In this document: piece after piece, positions 43,979 through 54,157 of the stretch | Position numbering within the stretch: the first letter of the stretch is position 1 | Layout of the letters: every line of letters starts with the position of its first letter | Origin: Mucilaginibacter sp. dw_454 | GTDB taxonomy: Bacteria > Bacteroidota > Bacteroidia > Sphingobacteriales > Sphingobacteriaceae | DNA length: 64,000 nt | NCBI RefSeq assembly: GCF_018449775.1 | Contig: NZ_JAAVVB010000001.1 | Coordinates: 992,001-1,056,000 of the forward strand | Reading direction: 5' to 3' | Program-made: the position numbers and the translations under genes | Notes under the pieces: generated by a model | The model's input: only the letters and a program-made list of their open reading frames with translations | Told to the model about the DNA's origin: nothing | Databases searched by the model: none

Positions 43979-46900
43979 TTATCCTGCTATCTCGGCAGGT
44001 GTTTCATGCGATTCTTTTTTGGTGAATCTTGCTTTAATTCTGTAACGGATCAAATACATACATGGCACTAATATCAGGGTAATGATGGTTGCGAAACCTA
44101 AACCAAATATCATTGTCCATGCCAAAGGCCCCCAAAACGCCACGTTATCGCCACCGAAGTGAATATGTGGTTTAAAATGGGTAAACAGTCCCACGAAGTC
44201 AATATTAAAGCCTACCGCTAAAGGTATTAAACCTAATATGGCTGAGGTTGCCGTCAACAACACCGGTGTCATACGGGTATGGCCCGCTTCAACAACAGCA
44301 TCGTGTATACTTGCGCCTTGTTCCATCAGCATATCTGTAAACTCTACCAGTAATATACCGTTACGTACTACCACACCCGCAAGAGCAATAATACCGACAC
44401 CGGTCATTACAATAGATATGGTCATTTTGAAGATGCTCACACCTAATAGTACACCTATAATACTGAACAAAATTTCGCTCAATATAATCAACGTTTTACC
44501 GGTAGAGTTAAACTGAATCATCAGGATGATCAGAATCAAACCAAACGACGTAGCTAAAGCGCCCAGTAAGAAGTTCATAGCTTCTGCCTGATCTTCCTGG
44601 CCACCGCCCATTTTGATAGTAACGTTAGCCGGTTTTTTGAAATTGTTTATCGCTCTTAAAATATTGGCGTTAACCTCATTGATATTATTTGGCTTAATGA
44701 CGTTCGACCCTAAAGTTAATACACGTCTTTGCTGTTTGTGTTTGATATTACTATATGTTGTGGTGTACCTAACGTCTGTAAATGCAGATATAGGTACCTG
44801 GCGTATAGCGCCACCGGTAGCAAGATCGCGGTAAGTAATCTTTAAGTTCTTTAAAGCATCCAGATTGCTGCGCTGGCTTTCAAGGGCACGTACTTTTATC
44901 TGGTAGTCGTCCTCACGAGTATTTCTGAAATCACCGGCTTTGGCGCCAAATACAGCTGTAGCCAAAGTCTGTGTGATCTGACCAGTGTTTATGCCCTCAC
45001 GGTTTGCACGCTCACGATCAACATCAAACACAATTTCGGGTTTGTCAGTCTGCACGTCGGCAATCAGGCCCTCAATACCGGCTATATTCTGTTTAGCTAA
45101 ATAACTTTTTAAATGATTAGCTGTCTTTACCAGCGTGTCAATATTATCGCCGGCAATTTCAATACTAATATCTTTCTGTACCGGTGGGCCGCCATTTTCT
45201 TGCGCTACCGCGATTTTTGCACCCGGAATTACGCCATCAACTGCCTTACGCACATTGGCTAATACCGCTTTGGTATCCTTACCATTACGTTTACCAAATT
45301 CAACAAAGGCAACGGTTATTTTACTCTTGTTTTCGTAATCGCCCTGATCTTCATCACTTGGGTCGGCAACGCTGGCTGTAACGTTTGATATGATAGACGA
45401 TACGATGTCCTTGTCAGGTTCAACTGCGTCCGCAACACGTTTCTCCAGTTTCTTGGTTACCTCGTTGGTATAAGCCTGGTCGGTACCAATAGGCATGGTT
45501 ACATACACAAAGGCAAAGTTAGGGTCGCCTGCCGGGAAAAACTCAACCTTAGGCGATCTTGCCACAAGGAAAAATATGGTAAATATAAATAATGCTACTG
45601 TCCCACCTAATACTACCCATGGAGCTTTAACGGCACGCTCCAACCATCTGGCATACCAGTCTTTAAAGCGTGGCCATAAGTTGTTTTGGAAGCTATCTAT
45701 CGTTCTTAACAAAACAAAATGGTTAAGTAGGTACAGCGCTATAATTAGCACCATGAAATTACCAAAACCAAAGTTTATCAAATAACCAACTACAGTAGCT
45801 ATTACCAGGTAGATTAAAGAACGCCTTGTTTTTTTATCAAATTTTGGATGATCGTGCTCGCCCTCAACGTGCGGTTTCATAAAGTCAACTGCAAATACAG
45901 GGTTAAACAGGTAGGCAACAACCAGCGAAGCCAGCAACGTTATAATCAACGTAATTGGTAGGAAGAACATAAAATGCCCAATCAAGCTATTCCAAAATGC
46001 TAACGGCACAAATGGTGCAAGCGTAGTCATAGTACCAGAAAATACAGGTAAAAACACTTCGCCGGCGGCCATCTTAGCAGCTTGTTTAATAGGCACAGCT
46101 CCGTTGGCAAAGATCCGGTGCGTATTTTCTATTACCACAATTGCATCATCTACCACAATACCCAATGCGAGTAAGAAGGAGAATAGCACGATCATGTTTA
46201 ATGTAAACCCAATAGCTGGCATTACCAGGAATGCTATAAAACACGATAGTGGTACAGATAGCGCCACAAATATGGCGTTGGTACTACCCATAAAAAACAT
46301 CAGGATAATGGTAACCAGAATAAACCCAATAACAATAGTGTTAATCAAGTCATTCAGCGTGGTACGTGTTTTGTCTGACTGATCGCCGGTTACTGTTATC
46401 TTTAAACCTTTAGGAAACTGTGTTTTTAATTTCTGCGAAATTAAGCTGTTAATTTTATCAGAAGCCTCAATCAAATTTTCGCCCGTACGTTTACTTACGT
46501 TAAGGGTAATAACATTTTTAAAATCTTTACTATCGTTTGTTTTTAAACGCGCGTAGCTTTCCTGCTCTAAAAACGAGTCTTTAATATCGGCAATATCGCG
46601 CAAGTATATTGATTGCCCTTTAGGGTTTCTGACAATCATTTCGGCTACTTCATCAGCACTTTTGTAATCTTTCTTTATGTCGATACTACGGCGGATACCA
46701 TCAGTTGTAACATTACCTGCAGATGCGATGATATTTTCATTACCAATTGCCTGGGTAATATCATTAAAGCTTAGTTGTACTGCTGCCATTTTATTCATAT
46801 CGACATTGATCTGAATTTCAGGTGTCAACGCTCCTACTTCTTCAACACGCGATATTTCTTTATAGCTTTCAATCTCGTCCTTTAAGTTATCGGCATATTC

Positions 46901-47389
46901 TTTCAACTTTTTCAAGTCGTAATCGCCGGATATATTTACATAAAGGATAGGAATATCAGCAACGTTGATATCAGATATAATCGACTCTTTAAGGTTAGCA
47001 TCGTTTTGCGGCAAATCTTGTTTTGCTTTATCAACGGCTTCCTTTACATCAATCTTTGCATCTCTGATCTTAACATCGGCGTTAAATTCAGCCGTTATTA
47101 CAGACATGTTTTGTTTTGAGTTTGAGGTTACCTTTTTTAGACCTTTAAGCGATTTCAACTGCTTTTCTAATTGCCTGGTTACCAGCAACTCTATATTTTG
47201 CGGCGACTGGCCGATGTATGGCGTGCTCACAAAAACCTTTGACTGCGCTATATCCGGAAAATTCTCCTTAGGCAGATTATTATAGCTGACAAAACCTAGT
47301 ACCGATATTAAAAATATCAATACATATATGGCGGTTTTATTATCAATGGCCCAGCTAGATGGCCCAAATTCTTTGTTAAGATCTTTCAT
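43979..47389 (-). CDS. RND efflux pump inner-membrane permease (AcrB/HAE1 family)
   Basis: A 1136-residue proton-driven drug or compound exporter of the RND family. The N-terminal region has TM1 and the LPKENFPDI porter start. TM4 contains the proton-relay aspartates in ALGIVVDDAIVVIENTHR (about 410-425). The second half repeats the porter and TM fold (GIIALAGVVVRNGILLVEFTD). A segment with EHDHPKFDKK and two added hydrophobic stretches (about 510-570) makes it slightly longer than AcrB (1049). It works with the adaptor and TolC genes upstream in the same operon. Substrates are unknown. Confidence 0.95.
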   Translation of the reverse strand: MKDLNKEFGPSSWAIDNKTAIYVLIFLISVLGFVSYNNLPKENFPDIAQSKVFVSTPYIGQSPQNIELLVTRQLEKQLKSLKGLKKVTSNSKQNMSVITAEFNADVKIRDAKIDVKEAVDKAKQDLPQNDANLKESIISDINVADIPILYVNISGDYDLKKLKEYADNLKDEIESYKEISRVEEVGALTPEIQINVDMNKMAAVQLSFNDITQAIGNENIIASAGNVTTDGIRRSIDIKKDYKSADEVAEMIVRNPKGQSIYLRDIADIKDSFLEQESYARLKTNDSKDFKNVITLNVSKRTGENLIEASDKINSLISQKLKTQFPKGLKITVTGDQSDKTRTTLNDLINTIVIGFILVTIILMFFMGSTNAIFVALSVPLSCFIAFLVMPAIGFTLNMIVLFSFLLALGIVVDDAIVVIENTHRIFANGAVPIKQAAKMAAGEVFLPVFSGTMTTLAPFVPLAFWNSLIGHFMFFLPITLIITLLASLVVAYLFNPVFAVDFMKPHVEGEHDHPKFDKKTRRSLIYLVIATVVGYLINFGFGNFMVLIIALYLLNHFVLLRTIDSFQNNLWPRFKDWYARWLERAVKAPWVVLGGTVALFIFTIFFLVARSPKVEFFPAGDPNFAFVYVTMPIGTDQAYTNEVTKKLEKRVADAVEPDKDIVSSIISNVTASVADPSDEDQGDYENKSKITVAFVEFGKRNGKDTKAVLANVRKAVDGVIPGAKIAVAQENGGPPVQKDISIEIAGDNIDTLVKTANHLKSYLAKQNIAGIEGLIADVQTDKPEIVFDVDRERANREGINTGQITQTLATAVFGAKAGDFRNTREDDYQIKVRALESQRSNLDALKNLKITYRDLATGGAIRQVPISAFTDVRYTTTYSNIKHKQQRRVLTLGSNVIKPNNINEVNANILRAINNFKKPANVTIKMGGGQEDQAEAMNFLLGALATSFGLILIILMIQFNSTGKTLIILSEILFSIIGVLLGVSIFKMTISIVMTGVGIIALAGVVVRNGILLVEFTDMLMEQGASIHDAVVEAGHTRMTPVLLTATSAILGLIPLAVGFNIDFVGLFTHFKPHIHFGGDNVAFWGPLAWTMIFGLGFATIITLILVPCMYLIRYRIKARFTKKESHETPAEIAG

Positions 47390-47413
47390 TATAGATCAAA
47401 TTATTTAAGTGAT

Positions 47414-48520
47414 TTAATTACCAGACTGTAACACATTTACTTTGTCGCCATCATTCAGATCAGAAGCGCCGGCAGTGATCAGTTGATCGCCCGCAGTTAA
47501 ACCCGATAAGATTTCGGCCTGGCTGCCATAGGCAATGCCAACTTTAATGTTTTTACGTTTGGCTGCACCGTTATCATTAACATAAACGTAATCACCCTGC
47601 TCTGATTTTTGAATAGCATTTAATGGGATTACGATTGCTTTGCTATTATTATAATCGGCTATTTTAATAATAGCTGTCATGTTAGGGCGTAAAGTTTTAC
47701 GTACAGGTAAAGCAATTTCTATGGCAAAACTACGTGAGGTTGGGTCGATAGCTTTAGCCGCAAAGGTTAGCTTTGCGCTCAAAGAGTCATTACCATCGGG
47801 TACAACAATTTTCACATTATCACCTTGATTAACACGGCTGGCGTATGATTCAGGAACATCAGCTTTAACTTTCAAAACATCAGCATTCACAATGCGGATA
47901 CCTGTTGTACCCGGCTGCGCAACCTGACCCAGTTTCAGATCCATTTGGTCAATGGTACCGTTAATTGGCGATATGATGCGATACAAATCAGCTTGCTGAC
48001 GTAGTCCATCAACCTGCTTTTGAGCGCTTTGCATTTGGGTTTGAGCTTGCAAAAACTGCACTTCTGTACCAATTTTTTGATCCCACAGGTTTTTTTGACG
48101 CTCAAACAAAGTTTTAGCCAAAGTAGCCTGCGATTGGGCCTGCTCTATATTTTCTCTTAATACACTATTATCCAGCTGTACTAATAGTTGGCCTTTGCTT
48201 ACATGCTGGCCCGGCGCTACATAGATCTTGGTAATAACACCCGGCGACTGCGGGTAAGCTGTTACATTATCTTTAGCGTCAATTTTACCTTGTATATCAA
48301 CGTAGTGGGTAAATTTGGTTTCCGCAATTTTATAAACGCTAATGTCAGCACTCTTTGAAGAATCCTGGCTGACGCCAGCTGATGCCTGCAATGCAGCGAT
48401 CTTTGAGTTAATATCGGCCTGTTGTTTTTTCAGGTCGGCTAATTCTGCGTTTTTATCTTTAGGCTTCTGCGAGCAAGCAGCTAACAACAATAAAGCCGGT
48501 ATATATATGTATTTTTTCAT
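47414..48520 (-). CDS. RND efflux periplasmic adaptor (membrane fusion protein)
   Basis: The adaptor that links the RND permease to TolC. I start at 48520 (MKKYIYIPALLLLAAC, lipid Cys at 16), so it is an inner-membrane-facing lipoprotein of 368 residues. A coiled-coil hairpin at about 30-60 and 120-190, a lipoyl-like domain (GVITKIYVAPGQHVSKGQLLVQLD), and a beta-barrel domain (NVKIVVPDGNDSLSAKLTF) are visible. The gene lies between the TolC and pump genes, with 24 bp before the pump. Confidence 0.93.
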   Translation of the reverse strand: MKKYIYIPALLLLAACSQKPKDKNAELADLKKQQADINSKIAALQASAGVSQDSSKSADISVYKIAETKFTHYVDIQGKIDAKDNVTAYPQSPGVITKIYVAPGQHVSKGQLLVQLDNSVLRENIEQAQSQATLAKTLFERQKNLWDQKIGTEVQFLQAQTQMQSAQKQVDGLRQQADLYRIISPINGTIDQMDLKLGQVAQPGTTGIRIVNADVLKVKADVPESYASRVNQGDNVKIVVPDGNDSLSAKLTFAAKAIDPTSRSFAIEIALPVRKTLRPNMTAIIKIADYNNSKAIVIPLNAIQKSEQGDYVYVNDNGAAKRKNIKVGIAYGSQAEILSGLTAGDQLITAGASDLNDGDKVNVLQSGN

Positions 48521-48539
48521 GTTTATGGTGAGTTTAGTT

Positions 48540-49913
48540 TTAGTTAATGCGTGCATATGCTTTGTCAAGATCTACCTTGCTTATTAAAGCATTGTATAAT
48601 GCTTGTATATATTGATTATCTGCGCTTTCCAAATCTGTTTGAGCCTGAGTTACCTCGATATTTGAGCCTACACCCTGGCTATACTTTATTTTAGAAACTC
48701 TTAAAACTTCTTGTGCCAGTTCGCGGCTGCGTTTTTGGTTGTCAAGCGAGTGAACGCTATTTTCGTAAGTAATGCGGGCGGCGTTTGCCTGTAGCTTAAA
48801 GCCATTAGCCGCATTGTCTAAATCGTTTTGTGCTTTCATCACACTGATTTCCGACTGTCTTAATTGATTTACACGCTGACCGCCGCTAAAAATCGGGATG
48901 TTTACATTTAAACCGATAAAGCTGTTAGGATAAGCGTTATTGTATAAAAACCTGGTGTGGTTTTCCTGGAACACCTGGTTATATGCTCCATTTAAAGCTA
49001 CCGACGGTAAATAAGCCGCTTTTTTACTTTTAACATCCAATTGATTAAGGAGAATGTTGGTTTGCAGTAACTTGTACTCTATACGGTTATGAATAAAGCT
49101 GGTATCGGTGACATCTGCCTGCGCAGCTTGAGTGATGTTAACGTCAGAGAGTTTATCAGTCAGCGTTAAATCCTGTTCTATCGGCATACCCATCTGAAAT
49201 TTCAACATTTCCACACTAAGTATCAATGCGCGCTCTGCATTGTCTCTATTGGTTACCAGGTTATTGTATTGTACATCTAAACGATCAACGTCTATTTTCT
49301 CTACAAAACCTTGTTTGTTTTGCGCTGTAGTTTGATCTAGAGTTTGTTTTAGCTGCGCGATATTAGCATCCAGCAATTTAATTTGCTCGCCAGATACCAA
49401 CGCCTGGTAATAAGCTTTAGTTACTTGAACGTTGGTTTCAATTTTTGATCGCGTCAGGCTCCGTATATACAGTTCCTTATAGGTCTTTACAGCTTTTAAG
49501 CCCACCAGAAAGGTTCCGCTAAATACAAGCTGACTCAGCGAAACACCATAAGTGTTATTATATTTTACAGCACCAAACGGAAACTTGATTAAAGGTGCAT
49601 TCGGATCAATTGTTCCGCCGGTAAAAACACCTGTTAGGTTTGGGCCCACCGATGCGGGAGTTTGCAGAAAGTCCTGAAAACTAATTGAGCCGTTTACCTG
49701 CGGCAAGCCTGTGCCAATAGTTTCTTTTACTTTATACTCTGCGCTTTTAACATCAAGGGCTGCATTTTTTACAGAATCCTGGTGTTGGTAAGCGTAGTTA
49801 ATACAATCGGCTAAGCTATAGCTTACCGGTGTATTGGGCGGCGGGGCCTGTTGCGCAAAGCCTGAAAAGACTATGCTGCAAATTAGCGACGCGGTTAGAA
49901 ATATATATCTCAT
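48540..49913 (-). CDS. TolC family outer-membrane efflux protein
   Basis: A 457-residue outer-membrane channel. It has a signal peptide (MRYIFLTASLICSIVFSGFAQ) followed by the typical TolC pattern of long helices and beta strands (YSLADCINYAYQHQDSVKNAALD near the start, repeated in the second half as NAARITYENSVHSLDNQKRSRE and YSQGVGSNIEVTQAQTDLESADNQYIQAL). It is transcribed first of the three structural genes and ends 20 bp before the adaptor start at 48520. Confidence 0.94.
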   Translation of the reverse strand: MRYIFLTASLICSIVFSGFAQQAPPPNTPVSYSLADCINYAYQHQDSVKNAALDVKSAEYKVKETIGTGLPQVNGSISFQDFLQTPASVGPNLTGVFTGGTIDPNAPLIKFPFGAVKYNNTYGVSLSQLVFSGTFLVGLKAVKTYKELYIRSLTRSKIETNVQVTKAYYQALVSGEQIKLLDANIAQLKQTLDQTTAQNKQGFVEKIDVDRLDVQYNNLVTNRDNAERALILSVEMLKFQMGMPIEQDLTLTDKLSDVNITQAAQADVTDTSFIHNRIEYKLLQTNILLNQLDVKSKKAAYLPSVALNGAYNQVFQENHTRFLYNNAYPNSFIGLNVNIPIFSGGQRVNQLRQSEISVMKAQNDLDNAANGFKLQANAARITYENSVHSLDNQKRSRELAQEVLRVSKIKYSQGVGSNIEVTQAQTDLESADNQYIQALYNALISKVDLDKAYARIN

Positions 49914-50006
49914 ATGATGTAATTGTGTTGTGATTTATTTGTTATTAATTTCTCTTTGTTTCAAAGTAAGTTCCCGGTTTTGACAACCCTATGTCAACAG
50001 GAAATT

Positions 50007-50618
50007 TTATTGTGCGATTACATTTTTGTATTCATCTAATAATTTATAGCCTTTAAGTGTGCATATACCGAAGTTAAAATGCTCAAGCAGTTGATACTGT
50101 ACCTTCCATGGGCTAAACTCCGCTATCGGGAAGATGCTATTGTTAAAACCCATTTCTACCTGCATTACCCGCATACGCGCCATGATCTTCACATCAATAT
50201 CCGGCCTTATATAGCCTTGCTGGATTCCTTTCGTTAGCAGTTCTTCTAAAGTGTGAACTATCACCCCTGCTTTAAAATCCTGGAACTGTTGCCACGCTTC
50301 AGGGTGATATTTCTGCAGGTCGTGTATCACTATAGGGTTAATCCTTGAAAAAATCTCCTCAGAGCATTTCATCATGTTGATCATTTCCTCGATGACATTA
50401 CCAGCGTTGCTGATCAACACGCACATCTGATCTTCATCTTCCTGCAGCTTCTTTTTAACTAAAGCTATCACTAACTCATTCTTATCCTTAAAGAACTGAT
50501 AGATGGTTTTTTTAGACATGCCCAAATGTTTAGCAATATCATCCATCGTTACACTCTTTATCCCGGCCGTTAAAAACAGCTCCTCTCCGCCTTGTATTAT
50601 TCTTTCTCTTTGACCCAT
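50007..50618 (-). CDS. TetR family regulator of the efflux operon
   Basis: A 203-residue regulator with the N-terminal HTH (REELFLTAGIKSV-like, actual GGEELFLTAGIKSVTMDDIAK, LGMSKKTIYQFFKDKNELV). Its C-terminal domain would bind an efflux substrate. Placed 93 bp upstream of the TolC gene on the same strand, so it probably heads and represses the RND operon. The 93-bp gap has no obvious dyad long enough to be called an operator. Confidence 0.92.
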   Translation of the reverse strand: MGQRERIIQGGEELFLTAGIKSVTMDDIAKHLGMSKKTIYQFFKDKNELVIALVKKKLQEDEDQMCVLISNAGNVIEEMINMMKCSEEIFSRINPIVIHDLQKYHPEAWQQFQDFKAGVIVHTLEELLTKGIQQGYIRPDIDVKIMARMRVMQVEMGFNNSIFPIAEFSPWKVQYQLLEHFNFGICTLKGYKLLDEYKNVIAQ

Positions 50619-50696
50619 TGACTTGATTGGTCAAAACTATGGAAACATTTTTAGATTACAAAGTTTCCAACAAAAAAATATTTTCCACATCTGTCT

Positions 50697-50782
50697 AGCC
50701 CTTCCTAACCCTCCCCGGTAGGGAGGGCTTTTAAAAGCCAATTCAAAAAGTCTCCCCTTCCGGGGGAGATTTAGAGGGGGCT
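50697..50782. repeat. Imperfect palindrome (CCCTCCCC family), 86 bp
   Basis: Outer arms AGCCC and GGGCT enclose CCTCCCCGGTAGGGAGGG on the left and CTCCCCTTCCGGGGGAG on the right, with AAA-rich linkers. The arms are imperfectly complementary. It occupies the gap between the divergent TetR and purB genes, just upstream of the purB promoter. Confidence 0.8.
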
Positions 50783-50797
50783 TATTACCGATTTTGT

Positions 50798-50805
50798 TAC
50801 CTTTG
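50798..50805 (+). promoter_or_regulatory. Putative -7 box (TACCTTTG) for purB
   Basis: A perfect TAnnTTTG match ending 20 bp before the purB ATG. The -33 position falls in the right arm of the adjacent palindrome, which may influence expression. Confidence 0.55.
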
Positions 50806-50825
50806 CAGAAAATCAATAACCACTC

Positions 50826-52169
50826 ATGACACTCACACCACTTTCTGCAATTTCACCTATTGATGGCCGCTACCGTAAAACCACCGCTGATCTTGGCGCT
50901 TACTTTTCGGAATATGCTTTGATCAAGTACAGGGTGTTTGTAGAGATTGAATACTTTATAGCTTTATGCCAGCATCCATTGCCTCAACTACAGAGTTTTG
51001 ATAAAAATCTGGAAGAAAAGTTACGCGACATTTATAAAAATTTTACCGAAGCCGACGCCCAAAGCATCAAGGATATTGAGAAAATAACTAACCATGATGT
51101 TAAAGCGGTGGAATATTTCATCAAGCAAAAATTTGATGACCTGGGCTTAGAGGAATACAAAGAGTTTATTCATTTTGGATTGACTTCGCAGGATATTAAT
51201 AATACTGCTATCCCTTATTCGTTCAAGTTAGCATTGGATGAAGTTTATTATCCGGCACTTGAAGAGCTGGTGAATCTTCTTAAAAAATACGCGGGTGATT
51301 GGGAGCAGATACCTATGCTGGCACACACGCACGGTCAGCCAGCCTCGCCTACCCGTTTAGGTAAAGAGATCCAGGTTTTTGTGGAGCGATTAGAAAACCA
51401 ATTGATTCTGCTAAAACAAGTTCCAACGTCTGCCAAGTTTGGCGGCGCTACCGGTAACTTTAATGCACACCATGTAGGTTACCCGGAAATTGAGTGGAAA
51501 GCATTCGGCAATAATTTTGTAAATAATATTTTGGGGTTGAGCCGCTCGCAGTTCACTACTCAAATTGAGCATTACGACAATTTTGCTGCGCAATGCGATG
51601 CCTTGAAAAGGATCAATAATATATTGATTGATTTGGATCGCGATATGTGGACCTACATTTCGATGAACTATTTCAAACAGCAAATTAAAGCTGGCGAAAT
51701 AGGATCATCGGCCATGCCGCATAAAGTCAACCCGATAGATTTTGAAAATTCGGAGGGTAACTTAGGATTGGCAAACGCAGTATTTGAGCACCTGGCTGCG
51801 AAGTTGCCTATATCAAGATTGCAGCGCGATCTAACTGATTCAACTGTGTTGCGCAATATCGGTGTACCGGTGGCGCATACGCTGATCGCCATTAAATCAA
51901 CAGTGAAAGGCCTCGGTAAATTATTATTGAACGAAAACGCATTAAACGCACACCTGGAAGCTAATTGGGCGGTAGTTGCTGAGGCGATACAGACCATTTT
52001 GCGGCGCGAGGGTTACCCAAACCCATATGAGGCTTTGAAAGAGTTGACACGTACCAATACGCAGGTTAATGCGCAGACCATTGCGGAGTTTGTAGATACT
52101 TTAAAAGTAAGTGATAGCGTTAAAGAAGAGATTAAACGTATCAGCCCAAGCAACTATACAGGAATCTAA
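50826..52169 (+). CDS. purB: Adenylosuccinate lyase
   Basis: Catalyses two fumarate-releasing steps in purine synthesis: SAICAR to AICAR and adenylosuccinate to AMP. The 447-residue length and the fumarase-superfamily signature GEIGSSAMPHKVNPIDFEN (about 290-308) are typical of the bacterial long type. Other blocks are ISPIDGRYRKTTADL at the start, FTSQDINNTAIPY-like FGLTSQDINNTA, and AHTHGQPASPTRLGKE. Single gene with its own promoter. Confidence 0.97.
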   Translation: MTLTPLSAISPIDGRYRKTTADLGAYFSEYALIKYRVFVEIEYFIALCQHPLPQLQSFDKNLEEKLRDIYKNFTEADAQSIKDIEKITNHDVKAVEYFIKQKFDDLGLEEYKEFIHFGLTSQDINNTAIPYSFKLALDEVYYPALEELVNLLKKYAGDWEQIPMLAHTHGQPASPTRLGKEIQVFVERLENQLILLKQVPTSAKFGGATGNFNAHHVGYPEIEWKAFGNNFVNNILGLSRSQFTTQIEHYDNFAAQCDALKRINNILIDLDRDMWTYISMNYFKQQIKAGEIGSSAMPHKVNPIDFENSEGNLGLANAVFEHLAAKLPISRLQRDLTDSTVLRNIGVPVAHTLIAIKSTVKGLGKLLLNENALNAHLEANWAVVAEAIQTILRREGYPNPYEALKELTRTNTQVNAQTIAEFVDTLKVSDSVKEEIKRISPSNYTGI

Positions 52170-52235
52170 CCGTATTATCAACGTCACCTACAGGTCATAA
52201 CTAATTTAGGATGATACAATAATCAAAAAGCTATT

Positions 52236-52243
52236 TAACTTTG
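52236..52243 (+). promoter_or_regulatory. Putative -7 box (TAACTTTG) for the Nfu gene
   Basis: A TAnnTTTG match 22 bp before the ATG at 52266 in the 96-bp gap after purB. No clear -33 TTG at the ideal distance was seen. Confidence 0.45.
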
Positions 52244-52265
52244 TTCTAAATAAGAAGACATCAAG

Positions 52266-52817
52266 ATGAATATCAACGTATATACCGAATCAACGCCAAA
52301 CCCGGCAACTATGAAGTTCATTGTGAACAAGTTGCTGATCAATGGCAGTGCCGATTACGCTACCAGAGAGAGCGCAGACAATTCACCTTTTGCAAAAGAG
52401 CTTTACAAGTTTTCGTTTGTAAACGGCGTGTTTTTTGCCAGCAATTTTGTTACGGTTACCAAAACCGAAGGCAGCGAGTGGCCGGATATTGAGCCGATAC
52501 TAAAAGAGTTTGTTAAAGGCGCAGTTGAATCTGAGATCAAAGTTCAGATTGAAGAGCAAAAAGATGATGTAGATTTTGAAGGCACAGAAATTGAGATCAA
52601 GATTCAGCAAATATTGAATGATTACGTACGCCCTGCTGTTGAGCAAGATGGCGGCGCTATATCTTACCGTTCGTTTGATGAAGGCGTGGTAACTGTAGAG
52701 CTGCGTGGTTCATGCAGCGGTTGCCCATCGTCAACTATTACTTTGAAAGCGGGTATTGAGAACTTGTTAAAACGCATGGTGCCTGAGGTTACTGAAGTAG
52801 TATCGGAAGCGTTGTAA
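52266..52817 (+). CDS. Nfu/NifU-type iron-sulfur carrier protein
   Basis: A 183-residue scaffold or carrier that delivers Fe-S clusters. The N-terminal Nfu_N domain (YTESTPNPATMKFIVNKLL, then NSPFAKELYKFSFVNGVFF) is followed by a linker and the NifU C-terminal domain with the cluster cysteines C150 and C153 in SCSGCPSSTITLKAG. Both domains are intact. It is followed by a terminator before the convergent IMPase gene. Confidence 0.94.
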   Translation: MNINVYTESTPNPATMKFIVNKLLINGSADYATRESADNSPFAKELYKFSFVNGVFFASNFVTVTKTEGSEWPDIEPILKEFVKGAVESEIKVQIEEQKDDVDFEGTEIEIKIQQILNDYVRPAVEQDGGAISYRSFDEGVVTVELRGSCSGCPSSTITLKAGIENLLKRMVPEVTEVVSEAL

Positions 52818-52863
52818 TTGGAGATTAGTGATCAGAGACTAGTTTTTATGATAAAAACGAAAA

Positions 52864-52893
52864 GGATTGTATTTAGCATACAATTCTTTTTTT
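52864..52893 (+). terminator. Terminator after the Nfu gene
   Basis: GGATTGTAT / ATACAATTC arms with one wobble pair around a 5-base loop, then a T run on the plus strand. It ends the Nfu transcript 47 bp after its stop. Confidence 0.7.
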
Positions 52894-52911
52894 GTTACTG
52901 TTTGTTTTCTT

Positions 52912-53703
52912 TTAGGCAAAATGCTGTTTGATCACTTCCAGCATTTCATCAGTAATTCTGCCATTGGTTGCCAGTAACTCACGCGAATCCATCACCTCAT
53001 CTCCACCGCTAAAGTTTACTACATATCCACCGGCTTGTTTTACAATTACGATACCAGCTGCTACATCCCACGAATTGAGATTATATTCATAAAAAGCATC
53101 AAAACGCCCGGCAGCAGTATAAGCCAGATCTGTCGCTGCTGATCCCAGACGACGAATACCATGACAGTTTTTCATCAAATGAGTTAACAGATCCATGTAT
53201 TGCGCTTGCTTCTCAAAGTTGTAATATGGAAAGCCTGTAGCTATCAGGCTGTCAGCTATTTTGGGCGCCTGGCTAACTTTAATTTCTTTACCATTCAGAT
53301 ATGCCGGCGAACCTTTCCAGCCATAAAAGCATTCGTCCTGGTTAATCTCGTAAACTACACCCAGTACTAATTCATCATACTCTTTAAGTGCAATACTTAC
53401 GGAGAAAACCGGCACACCATGAATAAAATTGGTGGTGCCATCCAAGGGGTCTATGATCCAATTGTATTGCTCGGCTATTTTGCTGCTCGTTTTTTCTTCA
53501 GTGATAAAGCCCGACTCAGGCAAGATCTTTTCCAGTCCGGCCACGATAATACCTTCAGCTGTTTTGTCGACGTATGAGACCAGGTCGTTTAGTCCCTTAT
53601 ACTCTATCTTGTCGCTATTAAAAGTTTTTCTTTCCTGGCGGATAAAATCGCCGGCTTTTTTTGAAAGCTCAATTACTTGCTTCGCTATCTGCTCCAGCTG
53701 CAT
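52912..53703 (-). CDS. Inositol monophosphatase family protein
   Basis: A 263-residue Mg-dependent phosphatase of the IMPase superfamily. Signatures are the metal-binding WIIDPLDGTTNFIHGVP (about 84-100) and the C-terminal SWDVAAGIVIVKQAGG, with EEKTSS as an additional acidic block. Substrates can be inositol phosphates, PAP or sugar phosphates; sequence alone does not decide. Its first 35 bases overlap the end of the GtrA gene, so the two are co-expressed. Confidence 0.93.
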   Translation of the reverse strand: MQLEQIAKQVIELSKKAGDFIRQERKTFNSDKIEYKGLNDLVSYVDKTAEGIIVAGLEKILPESGFITEEKTSSKIAEQYNWIIDPLDGTTNFIHGVPVFSVSIALKEYDELVLGVVYEINQDECFYGWKGSPAYLNGKEIKVSQAPKIADSLIATGFPYYNFEKQAQYMDLLTHLMKNCHGIRRLGSAATDLAYTAAGRFDAFYEYNLNSWDVAAGIVIVKQAGGYVVNFSGGDEVMDSRELLATNGRITDEMLEVIKQHFA

Positions 53704-54157
53704 GTTGATGTCTTAATGATAGGCTAAATGAAAAAAACTTATGGATAAAGAAGCTGGCGAAGAACAAGCTCAACGCCGCTGTAATACGCGCCACAGGCGG
53801 ATACATATGTAACGATCGCACAAAGACATCTAATAACGTAAGATTTGCAAAAAAGCCAACAATGGCCACTCCCACAAACCTGAAAAACTGTTTAGCCGGC
53901 GATGATTTCGACTCACTAAAAACAATAAATTTAGTGATTAAGAAATTTACCACTACACCTAAAAAGAATGAAATAGCCAACGATAATGTATAATTATCAA
54001 AGCTGTAATTAAAAACAGTGTATTTAGGTTGCTCCAAAAATTTGTGATATAGCATGTAAAATGCGCCTATGTCAACCACAAACCCCATTCCGGCAGAGAA
54101 TATAAACCGGACAACCTGATTTTGAAATATTTTTTTTGCGGTTGATTGTTTAGCCAT
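53669..54157 (-). CDS. GtrA family membrane protein
   Basis: A 162-residue inner-membrane protein of the GtrA family, thought to flip lipid-linked sugars for glycosylation of surface polymers. Four hydrophobic segments are visible ([82 protein letters not shown]). It overlaps the lgt gene upstream by 8 bases and the IMPase gene downstream by 35, forming an operon of membrane-lipid and surface functions. Confidence 0.9.
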   Translation of the reverse strand: MAKQSTAKKIFQNQVVRFIFSAGMGFVVDIGAFYMLYHKFLEQPKYTVFNYSFDNYTLSLAISFFLGVVVNFLITKFIVFSESKSSPAKQFFRFVGVAIVGFFANLTLLDVFVRSLHMYPPVARITAALSLFFASFFIHKFFSFSLSLRHQHAAGADSEASN

